Positions 1-10,029 of a stretch of 64,000 bases of DNA are shown piece after piece. The notes under the pieces are model-generated. The model had not been told where the DNA came from. It saw only the letters and a program-made list of their open reading frames with translations, and searched no databases. How positions within the stretch are numbered: the stretch's first letter is position 1; each line of letters opens with the position of its first letter. This stretch comes from Chaetoderma sp. LZ-2023a. Taxonomy: Eukaryota; Mollusca; Caudofoveata; Chaetodermatida; Chaetodermatidae. Made by a program: the position numbers and the translations under genes. The DNA is taken from the NCBI GenBank assembly GCA_034401795.1, contig CM067367.1:32997733-33061732 (forward strand), given 5' to 3'.

Positions 1-27
1 GGTTCCATCGGAGGTATATGAAATGAA

Positions 28-103
28 GCTTTCGTCCGATGTCTTATAGTACTTTAGCATGAGTAGCTTTCGTCCGATGTCTTATAGTACTTTAGCACGA
101 GTA
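28..103. repeat. 38-bp tandem duplication
   Basis: Two nearly identical 38-bp units in a row, each containing CTTTCGTCCGATGTCTTATA and differing by one base near the end. The surrounding 1-710 shows no coding signal and no upstream ACSF3 exon that I could find. Confidence 0.85.
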
Positions 104-710
104 CATAGAGAGCGTATAGGACATTGAGGTAATCGCTCCCTCTTTAAAACAGGAGGAGCGGCTCGGTCTATCGGCGTTTTATGCTGCAATTAGGTGAGCC
201 AATACTTTGGAATAGATGAGTCAGCCCCGCGCATGTGCGAGTTTGGGCTGCACATCTGCTGGACTGTCAGTTGTGTAACCTGCCCAGTAGGGGCGGTTTC
301 TTCTTAATTCTGAGTATTATTAAAGCTAGGTTGATATTTAGGAAATATCATAGAGTATCAGGGTGGTAAGTATCAACTCTCGTGAAGAAAAGAAATCCGT
401 GATTTCGTTTAGACTGGGAGATGTTGCAGCACCAGCTGTCAGTCAAATTACTTTCATAATATTCAACATTATGTTTATTAATTTATAAATTCACCATAAA
501 GACATACAGTTTGGATGCTTACTGTCAGAACCGTTCCACTTTTATGACAGACTTCGCTCATTTGATTGTGATGTCAGCTAACAAGTGAAGTATTTTGATT
601 ATAATGTAGGATATTTAAATGACAGATCTCATCCCTCCATTTTAGAATATTTGGACCGCTATATTGAACTGAAAGATTTCTATAAGTCTGTTTGATAATT
701 CTAATTTTAT

Positions 711-939
711 TTATCCCATTAGTGGCAAAGCCGTGGAAAACATGACTTTACAGTGGTTTTGAGAAATGTTCAATAGAAGAATGTTTTTGAAAATTTACCA
801 TGGAAATGCCTGGATCGATAACCGAGCCAGTTATTCCAGTGGTAAATTAAAAAAAAAACCTGTTCTCTTGTACTGCAAATGTACATTCAATGAGCAAATA
901 GTATAATTTCCGTGACCAAATTTGGCTCTTAGATGGTTA
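711..939. mobile_element. Family A hairpin MITE, worn copy
   Basis: Family A definition: ends TTAACCCTTTAA...TTAAAGGGTTAA, then a segment with CTGCAGTGGTCTTGAGAAA or a GAAAATT(G/T)AAATTTTCTT segment, then arms containing TGTCCATTTGCAGACCAAG, GACTATTTTTGAAAATTTAC and CACTGGAATGACTGGCTCG that fold back on each other around a loop of a few bases. This copy keeps both arms, with the apex drifted to TGGATCGATAACCGAGCCAG and a run of A in the right arm. The CCC/GGG next to TTAA suggests a non-autonomous piggyBac-type element (inference). Confidence 0.7.
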
Positions 940-953
940 AATACCTTGATACA

Positions 954-1036
954 TTAACCCATTTATCCTCAAATTTGTTCAAGATACAGTTAAATTTTCT
1001 CATAGAAAATTCCCATTTGCAGACCTAGACCTTATT
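954..1036. repeat. Family A half-copy
   Basis: Left end only: TTAACCCATTTATCCTC, then the AAATTTTCTCATAGAAAA segment and CATTTGCAGACC, after which homology stops before the hairpin arm. Confidence 0.65.
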
Positions 1037-1455
1037 TATTAGCTCTCCATGCCCAAAGTATTTCAACCAAATTTCCCCGAGGAGCTGTATCTCAAAAACT
1101 GCTGATCAGATTTGGCTCAAATTTTAACACAACGAATGAACTTGGTATGGATCGATCTCTTATTATTCTTATTCCCAAATCTATGCGTAATGGTACCGAA
1201 TATAATAATACTGTCCTTGATCCAACAACTAAGCATTATGTGTCCAGTTATTATTCTTTCAACAAACAATGTTAGTCAAGGCCTGTTGAAAGACAAATAG
1301 CTTGAAGGTTTGTTCGTGATTTGTTGCTCGAGACAGAATAAGTAGCATTATAATTACTGCTATCATTTTGTACTAGGTATTTGAGCATGGGCATTCAGCT
1401 TTTATTAAACATGGTAATATTGATACCTCTGTAAATTATTACGATGGTGGTGCCA

Positions 1456-1655
1456 GTACAGTACAGCTCATATATAAAACAAAAACAGAAACATGTTAGT
1501 AAGAAATGATCTGTTGAATACTTTGAACATAACTGGATTGGAAGACATTGCTGCCTATGGCAGCAAATGTCTTCCAATCCAGTTATGTTCAAAGTATTTA
1601 ACAGTACATTAAATTTCTGGTTTTGGAAGCCTGTTAAATGTGAGCTGTACTGTAC
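1456..1655. mobile_element. Family F foldback MITE beside the ACSF3 exon
   Basis: A 200-bp element with perfect 15-bp terminal inverted repeats (GTACAGTACAGCTCA at 1456-1470, its complement at 1641-1655). Inside, 1511-1555 and 1560-1604 form a nearly perfect hairpin differing by one substitution and one single-base indel; its apex reads TTGCTGCC. It ends 77 bp before the last ACSF3 exon, so it lies at the end of that intron. Relatives are at 20690-20850, 37455-37615 and 40760-40912. Confidence 0.85.
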
Positions 1656-1732
1656 ACATGCAACATATGACCAAAACTTTATTTGGACAATTTATAGCAG
1701 GCCACTTAATCACTCGTTTGTTCTCTTTCAAG

Positions 1733-2124
1733 GTGACACTGCTGCATATGTGGATGGAGTATACAAAATTATTGGAAGAACTTCGGTAGACATTATTAAA
1801 AGTGGTGGATACAAAATCAGTGCACTAGAAGTCGAGCGCCATCTACTGGACCATCCAGACATTCACGAAGTCGTCGTCGTTGGTCTTCCCGATATGACGT
1901 GGGGACAGCAAGTCGCTGCAGTAGTTGTTCTAAAGAAAGGGAGAGAACTAGGTATCGATGATATTCGAACCTGGGCGTTAAATAAAATGGCGCAATATGA
2001 AAGTCCATCTGTGCTCAAGTGTATCGACGAGATACCCAGGAATGTTATGGGCAAGGTTAATAAAAAGGAACTGGTTGAGACGCTGTTTCCACAGACACAA
2101 CACAAAGATAATTCTAGGAGATAA
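1733..2124 (+). CDS. ACSF3: ACSF3-type acyl-CoA (malonyl-CoA) synthetase, last coding exon
   Basis: The exon opens after a pyrimidine-rich acceptor ending in CAAG and starts in phase 1 (G|GT GAC ACT), giving 129 complete residues and a TAA stop. It is the C-terminal lid of an ANL-superfamily adenylating enzyme. Motif A8 is GRTSVDIIKSGGYK (residues 14-27), and motif A10 is IPRNVMGKVNKKEL (100-113) with the expected catalytic lysine at 107. The stretch PDMTWGQQVAAVV is close to human ACSF3 as I remember it. ACSF3 is a mitochondrial malonyl/methylmalonyl-CoA synthetase feeding mitochondrial fatty-acid synthesis (family knowledge). The tail is about ten residues longer than the human one. The AMP-binding N-domain is outside the window. 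An open frame continues upstream of 1733 but is intron and MITE sequence. Confidence 0.93.
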
Positions 2125-2189
2125 ACGAAAGTTAAAGGATTTCAGATCTGTGATAATATATATGTAATGTTTATTCCCCCATATAAAAA

Positions 2190-2480
2190 TATGGAGGTGT
2201 ACACTAGACCTCAGAAACAAGAGGAATCGGAGATTGCAGACCCTCGCCATCCCATTTTTGTCACACTGAAATAAAGGTTTCCCCACATTTTTTTTGGCCC
2301 ACGCCACACATTATGGAGTTAATGTATGATCTCACCATTTGTGGTGTTAAAATTTTAACCAAATCGGACCTGTATTTTCTAAGATATTCACAGATCCGGA
2401 ATTTGATCTGATCCGGATCCAGGTTCTTTTATCCTGATTTTATCAAACTTTGATTTGACATTACCCTCTTGGCTCTGAAG
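2190..2480. repeat. Family H dispersed repeat
   Basis: Shares successive blocks with 38135-38640 and 56270-56516: TTTTTGTCACACT, TCACGCC-like text, GTGTTAAAATTT..AAATCGG, TCTAAGATAT and GATCTGATCCGG. No terminal inverted repeat was found, so the class is unknown. Confidence 0.6.
2270..2275 (+). promoter_or_regulatory. Candidate poly(A) signal for ACSF3
   Basis: AATAAA 146 bp after the stop codon. It lies in sequence that resembles repeat family H, so the signal may be repeat-derived; no transcript evidence is available. Confidence 0.4.
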
Positions 2481-2516
2481 AACTCTACCTCTGATCCTAA
2501 TGTCATGGTGGCCCAA

Positions 2517-2630
2517 TTAACCCTTTAACTCTCAAATTTTTCCAAGAAAATTTCAATTTTCTCATAAAAAGTGTCCATTTGCAAACCAAGAGAACTATTT
2601 TTGAAAATTTACCACTGGAATGACTGGCTC
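2517..2630. repeat. Family A half-copy
   Basis: Starts at a clean TTAACCCTTTAACTCTC end and runs through one arm to TGACTGGCTC, where it stops at the apex; the second arm is missing. Confidence 0.8.
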
Positions 2631-2702
2631 CACTTACTATTTATATATGATGGAATCTATTTGACACTATGAAATCTGATGTCCCAGAATCAAAATTTCC
2701 AT

Positions 2703-2775
2703 GGAACTATACAGATAAGCTGTTGAATATTTTGAACCTAATTTGACTTGGGGCTGTTGCTGCCTATGGGGCTAT
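2703..2775. repeat. Half of a B-type foldback core
   Basis: Reads AGCTGTTGAATATTTTGAAC, then AATTTGACTTGGGGCTGTTG and CTGCC. Only one arm is present. Confidence 0.6.
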
Positions 2776-3093
2776 AGTGTTTCCGGAATCTCTACTGAAT
2801 GGATTTTCATTCACATTAGGTGGGACGTTGCCATTGCATTTGAATTTGTGGGTGAATGGTCAAGGTTATCGCACAGGAGGGGGGTGTGAGGGCGGGGCTG
2901 GATTTCTCTGAATACTTCTTGGTATGCAGCTATAAAATTGTCTTGCCTGCAAATGGACATTCACTAGGCAAAATCGCTATGCATATATATAAGCAGATAT
3001 TTATACACAGAAATCCTTATATAGATTTACACACGCAGGGATTCATAGGTAATATTAATCAGGAATTCATTCTTTCATACAAACGGGCATTTG

Positions 3094-3220
3094 CTGTCTG
3101 CCTGCTGAATTTCTGGAGACTGGATTTTGTATGGGTATTAACTCTGGCTTTGCTGAATATTTTGAAAACTGTTTGACTGAAAGTTGTTGGTGGCTTAGCA
3201 GAAATTCAGCAGGCAGACAG
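3094..3220. mobile_element. Family D foldback MITE, short copy
   Basis: Perfect 22-bp terminal inverted repeats (3094-3115 beginning CTGTCTGCCTGCTGAATT, and 3199-3220). Inside is one arm of the D core: GCTGAATATTTTGAAAACTG, then TTGACTGAAAGTTGTTGGTG. The other arm is deleted. Relatives are at 16688, 19990, 31295, 31800 and 44570. Confidence 0.8.
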
Positions 3221-3610
3221 ATAATATTAATGCTATCACATTATCATACCCACGGGGCTACCCAGAATGCAATAGTTTTAATAGAGCAAAGTTAATTCAA
3301 AGATAATTAAAAAATCGTAACTGCATTACAGTCTCACCAGCACACTGAGTGTCCACGTTTATACTCGCCAGAATGCACCACTAGAAATACTAAAACCTAT
3401 GAGTTGCGCAAGAAACTTCTTGCAGACCCGTGTGATCCGTGAAAATACTATGCATACTATGAGGACCTTGCAGTTCCAAAATATGAGCCTCACTTTAACT
3501 CGGATTTCGCAGAGGGAGTACAGTATAATCTCATTAATGCGGCATATCTGCATGCAGAACACAAAATTGTGTACTCGGATAACTGTCGCAGAAGTGTGTA
3601 ATACTTACAG
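3221..3610. other. No feature recognised
   Basis: Short open frames only, without codon bias or a recognisable domain. Confidence 0.5.
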
Positions 3611-3797
3611 TTAACCTGGAAAATGCCCAAGAGAAGACTATTTTTTGAAAATTTATCACTGGAATGACTGGCTCGATAAACGAGCCAGTCATTCCAGTGA
3701 TAAATTTTCAAAGATAATTTTCTCTTGGGCTGCAAATGGACATTGGCTTTGAGGAGATTGAAATTTCTTTGAACGAATTTGCATGTTAACGGGCTAA
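3611..3797. mobile_element. Family A MITE, left segment shortened
   Basis: The hairpin is almost intact, with apex CTCGATAAACGAG. The left outer segment is reduced to TTAACCTGGAAAATGCCC, so the element runs straight into the arm. It directly abuts the LINE at 3798. Confidence 0.8.
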
Positions 3798-4170
3798 ATG
3801 GTTGGATAAAGGCAGCGGTGCAGATGAGTTTGGTTACACAGCAGGACATATAATCTATTCTGGTAATGTTCTACTTTCTATCCTGACATCCATGTTTAAC
3901 ATTGTTCTCCATACAAAACATATTCCGCTTGTATTCAAGGTTGGCATTCTTACTCCAGTTCACAAGAATGACAAGGATCCTTCTAACTTTGGTAGTTACA
4001 GCGTCATCCTTACTAGGAAAGATATTCGATCACATCATACTAGACATACTTCAAAATAGCATTCCAGAAACTCATACCTCATTACAGTATGGGGTTAATT
4101 CAGGCTTATCTACAACTATGGCAGCTTTGATGACATCAGATATCTCAGGAGCTGAGGAAACTAGTCAGCC
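3798..4170 (+). mobile_element. LINE 1, reverse transcriptase piece 1
   Basis: The translation resembles the start of a non-LTR reverse transcriptase: GADEFGYTAGHIIY, IPLVFKVGILTPVHKNDKDP, then after a frame change LLGKIFDHIILDIL and LQYGVNSGLSTTMAALM. These match the fingers motifs and the QxGF-like region of the jockey/CR1-like LINEs common in molluscs and corals (family recalled, not searched). One frame shift is visible near 4010. No endonuclease domain lies upstream; a family A MITE abuts instead. The piece stops where family B begins. Confidence 0.8.
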
Positions 4171-4570
4171 AATGGCCCTTTCCAAGTTTATCGATCGATC
4201 ATCTGACGTTTTATGATGTCATAGTGAACTAAGTGGCGTGTGTGCTGACATCATAATCAGGACGTCATGAATGATTCCGAATAGTCCGCCTTTAACGCTT
4301 AATAGTCTGACACGTACAAATTGTATGTCTGCTATTTAATAAACATGCTGTTGAATATTTTGAAACTAATTTGACTGCGTGGTGTTGCTGCCTTAGGCAG
4401 CAACAGCACCCAGTCGAATTAGTTTCAAAATATTCAATAGCATACCTGCATAGTTCTCTGGAAATTAATAGTCAGGGAGTTCTGAGATCGATCGATCCCA
4501 AAACGAGCGTGTTGTGGGTGGAGCTTAGATAGAGATGGGCGAGGCATAGCTAAGACTGAAAAGACTTATT
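4171..4570 (+). mobile_element. Family B foldback MITE inside LINE 1
   Basis: Family B definition: ends AATGGACCTTTCC...GGAAAGGTCCATT (best seen at 12433-12759). One side carries several TGACGTCAT-like palindromes and CTATTTAATAAACA, then a palindrome CTGTTGAATATTTTGAAACT...GGTGCTGTTGCTGCC and its mirror. The other side carries CTTACCTGTATAGTTTTCTG, GATCGATCGATCC and GTGGGTGGAGCTTAGCTAGA. Here the ends are worn, but the core palindrome (about 4350-4443) is good. It splits the reverse transcriptase reading frame. Confidence 0.8.
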
Positions 4571-5385
4571 CACATTGCTTTCCTTGATAGCCGGAAAGTG
4601 TTTGATGTAGTTGATCATAATTCTCTAAAATCCCATCTAATTGACCAGAACATGGACCTACATATATGGCAAATTGTTGAACGGATGTATGAGGATCTAT
4701 CAGCCATGATGAAATGGAAGAATGTCATTAGTGATAAGATCCAGATCAGACAAGGAGTTCGACAGGGAGAAATTCTATCAACAGGGCTGTATAAGACCTA
4801 CATCAATAACCTCCTGGTTCATTTGCAAACATAGCCACTTAGGACTTACATGGGACTAATCTGTGCATGATGCCCCACTGTTGCAGACGACCTTACTCTA
4901 TGCAGCGACTCGGCTAACAGGTTATGTTAGACTAATCCTACAACTATGCGTGTCGGGAAAGATACAATATTCACCTTGTAAAATCCAATATCCTCTGCAA
5001 ATCTAACCAAAAAACCTCTAAGGGACAGGATCTGAAGTAGAATCTAGGATCCTCAACAATAGATGTAAGAGAAAAAATCAACACATCTTGGTCTAGTGAA
5101 TACGGCTAAGCGTGAAGTCTCCAGTAACATTGAAGAAAAGATTTCAAATGCTTGAAGAGCCTTTTATGCCATGACAGGAACTGGACATCATAGGTCTAAA
5201 GGTGTAACATCAACGATATGCTTTCATATATATGCCATGTGCATTCTTCCAATACTTCTGTATGGCCTTGACATGTTTGGACTATCATTGAAACAAGTAG
5301 AGAATTGAGAGACCTTTGATTTATACACGCTGAGAAAGATACTTGCATTACCGGTTCATACAGCTAGATGCGGCTTTCTCCTACT
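4571..5385 (+). mobile_element. LINE 1, reverse transcriptase piece 2
   Basis: Resumes in frame-like order with HIAFLDSRKVFDVVDHN, IRQGVRQGEILSTGLYKTYI and then VADDLTLCSDSANR, the catalytic ADD box (near 4883). Downstream is LRKILALPVHTARCGF, typical of the C-terminal part of this LINE group. Several stops and shifts show it is dead. Confidence 0.82.
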
Positions 5386-5800
5386 AATTCACCTTTCCAG
5401 AGTATCCATCCATCATCTGGCCTCGTATGACGTCATAACCAGCTCAGTGTATGTATGAAGATGGCACAATCATTACTTCACAAAGGGTTCCATATAGATT
5501 GTCATCAAATCTCAAACAGTCTGACACGTTGTATGAATTCTATCTTTGTAATTATTTGCTATTTAATAAACACGCTGTTGATATTTTGAAACTAATTTGT
5601 CTGGGTGCTGTTGCTGCCTTAGGCAGCAACTGCACCCAGTCAAATTAGTTTCAAAATATTCAACAGCTTACCTGTGTAGTTTTTTTTAAATTGATAGTCA
5701 GGGTGTTCAGAGATCGATCGATCCCAACACGAGCGAGGTGTGGGTGGAGCCTAGCTAGAGATGGGGGGGGGGGGCATAGCTAAACCCTGAAAGGTCCATT
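5386..5800 (+). mobile_element. Family B foldback MITE inside LINE 1, second copy
   Basis: Runs from AATTCACCTTTCCAG to CTGAAAGGTCCATT. The core palindrome at about 5574-5670 has its apex at TGCTGCCTTAGGCAGCA. A run of G at 5764-5774 has expanded in the outer segment. LINE protein continues on both sides (FLLLI before, PLMPDLFLSE after), so the MITE went into the LINE. Confidence 0.87.
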
Positions 5801-6270
5801 GATGCCAGACCTCTTTTTATCTGAATTTCACCTCCGACAACTCACACTCCTGGGTGGAATCATTAGGAGTGGAAATGCTATTCTAAGCCTATAATGGAGC
5901 GACAAGTGTCTATCAGTCCCATTACATCCAAATCACCAAGGTGGGTTATCTATATACAGGCTATTCTGTAAAAATATAATCTTCCAAAATTAGAAAACCT
6001 ACGAAATAAGTCTGATGGCAAGCAACAATGGAATGAAAGGATCAAATGTGTGTTTGATAAAATGTGGACGCATGAGCTACGTTAACAATGCCTTACAAAA
6101 AAAGCACTGTCTTACTGCCATCCCAAAGATATAGGAAGACCTCATTTATCCATCAGCAGTATTCAATAAGATGTCAAATATGTACAAAGATCGAGCATAG
6201 AACAGACTACTAACAGGAACCTATCTCGTAAAGTCTACCATAGCCATGTTTAACAAAATCAGGGACTGAT
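5801..6270 (+). mobile_element. LINE 1, C-terminal piece
   Basis: Encodes LFLSEFHLRQLTLLGGIIRS followed by a decayed C-terminal region with several stops. The 3' end fades out near 6270; no poly(A) or satellite tail is obvious. Confidence 0.7.
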
Positions 6271-6421
6271 TTACCCACTAGCCAATCAGCCAAATGCTAA
6301 TAAAATTGAAATCTGGCTAATGAAAAGCTGAATTGCGTAAATCAATGTCTAATGATTAAAATTAACTTCCTTGATAGGCGAACATCCTGATTAATAGTAT
6401 CCATAATTCTCCTTTGAAAAT

Positions 6422-6508
6422 CACTGACAGTACTTGTTGAGTATTGTTGCTTTTTGCTCATGACATGTGACATGTGAAAACAGCAACAACGCTCAACAAG
6501 TACTGTCA
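6422..6508. repeat. Hairpin, unassigned foldback
   Basis: Inverted repeat with arms of about 28 bp (TGACAGTACTTGTTGAG... and its mirror) and a loop holding TGACATGTGACATGTG. The arm style resembles the B/F cores but the sequence differs. Confidence 0.7.
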
Positions 6509-6649
6509 GGGAGTCTTGAGGGAGAATCATGGAGCATAAAAGCTGGCGAGGCTTTCTAATTTCTGACAGGCAAAAAACTGATGTTCCAAGCATCTCAATT
6601 GCAAAGCAAAAATTCCTGTTTATGTTGTTGATTATTTGGAATCTAATAA

Positions 6650-6722
6650 ATATGCCTGGAAGCCTTTGCTGCCATAGACAGCAACAGCTTGCAGTCAAAT
6701 TAGTTTCAAAATATTCAACACC
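6650..6722. repeat. B-type foldback core
   Basis: Palindrome reading outward from CTGCCATAGACAGCA to TTTCAAAATATTCAAC. The left arm is worn and no outer ends are visible. Confidence 0.6.
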
Positions 6723-6779
6723 TTTTGTACGTATTAAAACCGTATTGTATCCAGTCTGTAGAATTGATGGTATTAATTA

Positions 6780-7815
6780 ATGATGACTGACTGCAAACAT
6801 GGTTCATAAGTGACATTTAAGTAAAGATGTGGTTAATATATTTAATATAATTACTTGGCTAGCAAAAATGGTATTTGGCTACTCTATTGACTAGAACATT
6901 GTAAAAGTCAGATCTGTCCTTGAAAATGCAAATAGGTTCAACATGTTCACTCTGTCAATAGCATCCAGAAGACTCCTCATATGCCCATTACTTGCTGTGC
7001 CCTACTCAAACATAGAAAGACATCTGCTTTAACCAAATGACTCGTCAACAATGGATGCTACTCTGTACAGATGTTCGTCTGTTAGCCAAACTGGTCATTG
7101 ACTGCACAGTACTGGTATATTCAGGAATAATCCCTAATCGCTGTCATCAGTTTGAGATTATCTTAAGGCAACTTTGTCATGATGTTCACTGTGGTAGATC
7201 ATATATATTCAGTTCTCTGAACAGCGAGCATTACCAGCAATAATTTGTTAAATTTATACAAATATTTGACTGTGTGCATTGGGCCATCATTAAAAGATTG
7301 TTTGATTGACCTCTCCCTACTGATCCTGGAGATATCTTGCCTAGCCTAAATCCTTTATTGCCATTTGCCGTCAAGAATTATTTTCATTTTCTATTTTAAT
7401 ATATCTAGTCAATGGTTAAACACTGTGCCTAATTTCTAGTCAGATTTATATAGAAATCACTTTTTATTCCTAGTTGAATTATCATTTTGACAATACACTT
7501 GTACAGCTGGAAGAAAAAAACATTTCCCTACATACCTCCCCTACTGCAAACATCAGGGTTGGAAAAGGGCAAGCAAAAACTCTTTATAATGGGCCTTATT
7601 AATTAATTGGAATCATTGACATTTTTATGTGTTTCTCGGTGATAATTAATTTACAATTTAGTGCTTTCAGTTTAATTTTATATATTATATACCTACCTTC
7701 CGCTGCTAAATACAACAATTTCTGGCAGTTTTTAAGAAAATATTTAACTGGAGCTGATATATTATACATGGAATACATATTAAAGCATATATACATGCAT
7801 TTTGTTGTGTTGCGA
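6780..7815. other. No feature recognised
   Basis: AT-rich sequence with only short open frames. Nothing matches a family described here. Confidence 0.5.
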
Positions 7816-8046
7816 TTAAATATTTATGTCTCAAATTTGTTCAAGAAAATTTCAATTTTCTCAAAAATGTCCATAACCCTAACCAAGAGATTATTTTTGA
7901 AAATTTATCACTTGAATGACTGGCTCGGTTATCGAGCCAGTCATTCCAGTTGTAAATTTTCAAAAAATAGTCTTCTTGATCTACAGATGGACATTTGTCA
8001 AGATCACTGCAGAAGCCATTTTGACGAGTGTGAGTGTTAAAGGGGT
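7816..8046. mobile_element. Family A MITE, complete length
   Basis: Both arms present, apex GGCTCGGTTATCGAGCC. The left end has drifted (TTAAATATTTATGTC) and the right end reads GTGTTAAAGGGG. Confidence 0.82.
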
Positions 8047-8143
8047 AGCTATCCGTAGGAATGTGTAGCTGTCATGGCAGCTTTATGATTACATGCAGTT
8101 GTCATTGTGTGCTGAAGAAAATGTCATTAGTTCGGTTTATCTA

Positions 8144-9367
8144 AACAAGAGGGCCAAGGGTCTGTATCTCTCACCATGAACATAGGCATTTCAACCAGTA
8201 AGGCCATTGCCTATAAGTAGACGCATAAGGTTTAGAACCGAATTTCAGCAACAACAACGGGCCTGTATTGCTCACCTGGACCATAGGCATTTCGACTGGA
8301 ATGGTCATTAACAATAAGTAGAACTCTAATGAGTTTGAGCAGACTTGTAACAACAAAACTAAGGCCATGTTTCTTTATGTATCAACTTCCATTGAACAAA
8401 CTTTTATGGCCCATTATCATCAATATCATATCTCCCAAATTTCTGCCCAATCCGTTCAATGGCTCTGGAGAAAAAGGCCCTTTCATGAAAACCAGGCCAT
8501 CCAAGATGGCTGCCCAACCATTTGGCCAATCAAGTTCCCGTGAACAAATTTGGTTCTTCTCTTGCCCTAGATCATATTTCATGAGGCTTGCATCAATCCC
8601 CCAATTAGTTTCGGAGAAGATTTTTAAAGACGCTTCTAAAAATCAGACAAAATCCAGGATGGCCACCCAATTGGTCGATCAGCTTCGTTTGAACAAACTT
8701 GAATCTCTAAGCCCTAAGGATGCTTCCTGCCAAATATAATTGAAATTGACCCAGTAGATCTCGAGAAGAAAACATTTAAAATTTCACATTGATTTAGTAT
8801 GTGAGTTTTTGGCTGGAAAATGATCCAAGCCAAACCGTTTATCCGACAGTTTTGAAGATTTCAAATTTGAGATCAGACTACCCAAAAACAAATATAAAAC
8901 CAATTTTGGCATCAAAATCCATCAAATAAAAAAATCCAATATGTCCGCCAAACACACTATATTTTGATTGGTCCATGGCGACCATGTTTTTTGACTGATC
9001 AACTTCCCTTGAACAAACTTTAATGGCCCTTAGTCCCTAATCATATCTGCCAAATTTCAACCCGATCCCTTCAGCGGATCTGGAGAAGTCATTTTCGCTT
9101 AAACTAGATCAACCAAAATGGCCACCGAACCATTTGACCAATCAAGTCCCTTTGAACAAACTTGGTTCAGCTCTTGCCCTAGATCATATTTCATGAGGCT
9201 TGCATCAATCCCCCCCCCCCCAACACCCCCCCCCCTCAATTGGCCGATCAGCTTCCTTTGAACAAACATGAATCCTGAGAAGTCGTTTAAAGAAAAAGTT
9301 GATGGACAGATGATGGATGGTCGCCACGGCATAAGCTGACTTGGCCATTCTGGTCAGGTGAGCTAAC
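8144..9367 (+). mobile_element. Family G inverted-repeat element
   Basis: Family G definition: the left end is AACAAGAGGCCCAAGGGGCC followed by GCTCACCTGG, the right end is a GATGG/GACGG-rich tail then CAGGTGAGCTAAAAA, so the termini are inverted copies of GCTCACCTGG. The body is a chain of degenerate phrases such as CTTGAACAAACTTGG, ATCCAAGATGGCCGCC, TTTTGATTGGCCCATGGCGG and CCAATCAAGTTCCCTTG. This copy has a worn left end (AACAAGAGGGCCAAGGGTCT) and a right end at TCAGGTGAGCTAAC. A C-rich run at 9210-9236 lies inside. Confidence 0.72.
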
Positions 9368-9950
9368 AAGATGTCCTACCAAATTTGGTTAAAATCGGTC
9401 TAGTGGTTCTTGAGAAGACATTTGAAATATCCCATTGATTTACTCTCAGAGTTATTTGGCAGGAAGAAATCCAAGATGGCCACTATCTGGGAAGCCATTT
9501 TTCTGACTTAAGTCACAAATTTGAAATTAGCATGTTCAAAACCTAAACAAACCCATTTTGGCTTCAAAATCCATCAAATATGGTAAAAATTCAAATATGG
9601 CCACCAAAATCTGATTAGTCAATGACTTAATGGTGGCCATGTTTTTTTAAAACATTCTAGCTTCCTTTGAACAGAATTGGCTCTTAGTCCCTAATCATAT
9701 TTCCAAAATTTTGGTCTGATCCCTTCAGCGATTCGGGAGAAAATTAGGTCATCCAAGATGACTGCCAAAGCAGTTGGCCATTCAAGTTCCCTCGAACAGA
9801 CTTAAGTTTAGCCGTTGCCCTAAAGTATATTTCATGACTTTCAAATCTGAATTCTCTAAATGGTTTTGGAGATTTTTAAAGATGTTTCTATGTGGAAGCC
9901 GATCTAAGTTATCTAAATAAGCTTCGATCCCTATGGCTCGTTGCGGACAC
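9368..9950 (+). repeat. Family G body fragment
   Basis: Continues beyond the right end of the preceding element with the same phrases (AGTGGTTCTTGAGAAGACAT, CCAAGATGGCCACTATC). It lacks recognisable ends. Confidence 0.6.
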
Positions 9951-10029
9951 CAAACCTGTCTATATGTATGTATGATTACTGTATTCTGTGGCTGTAGTAG
10001 TAGAAATATCCTACAGTTGCAATCAGTCC

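Noticed and set aside
1567-1732. N-terminal half of the 185-residue frame over the ACSF3 exon
   Set aside because: It is MITE and intron sequence read through a splice acceptor; homology begins exactly after CAAG at 1732.
7627-8040. Frames containing KIYHWNDWLGYRASHS-like peptides (also at 34853, 53604, 56577 and others)
   Set aside because: The recurring peptide is the translation of the family A hairpin arm, found on either strand and in many copies; not a protein family.
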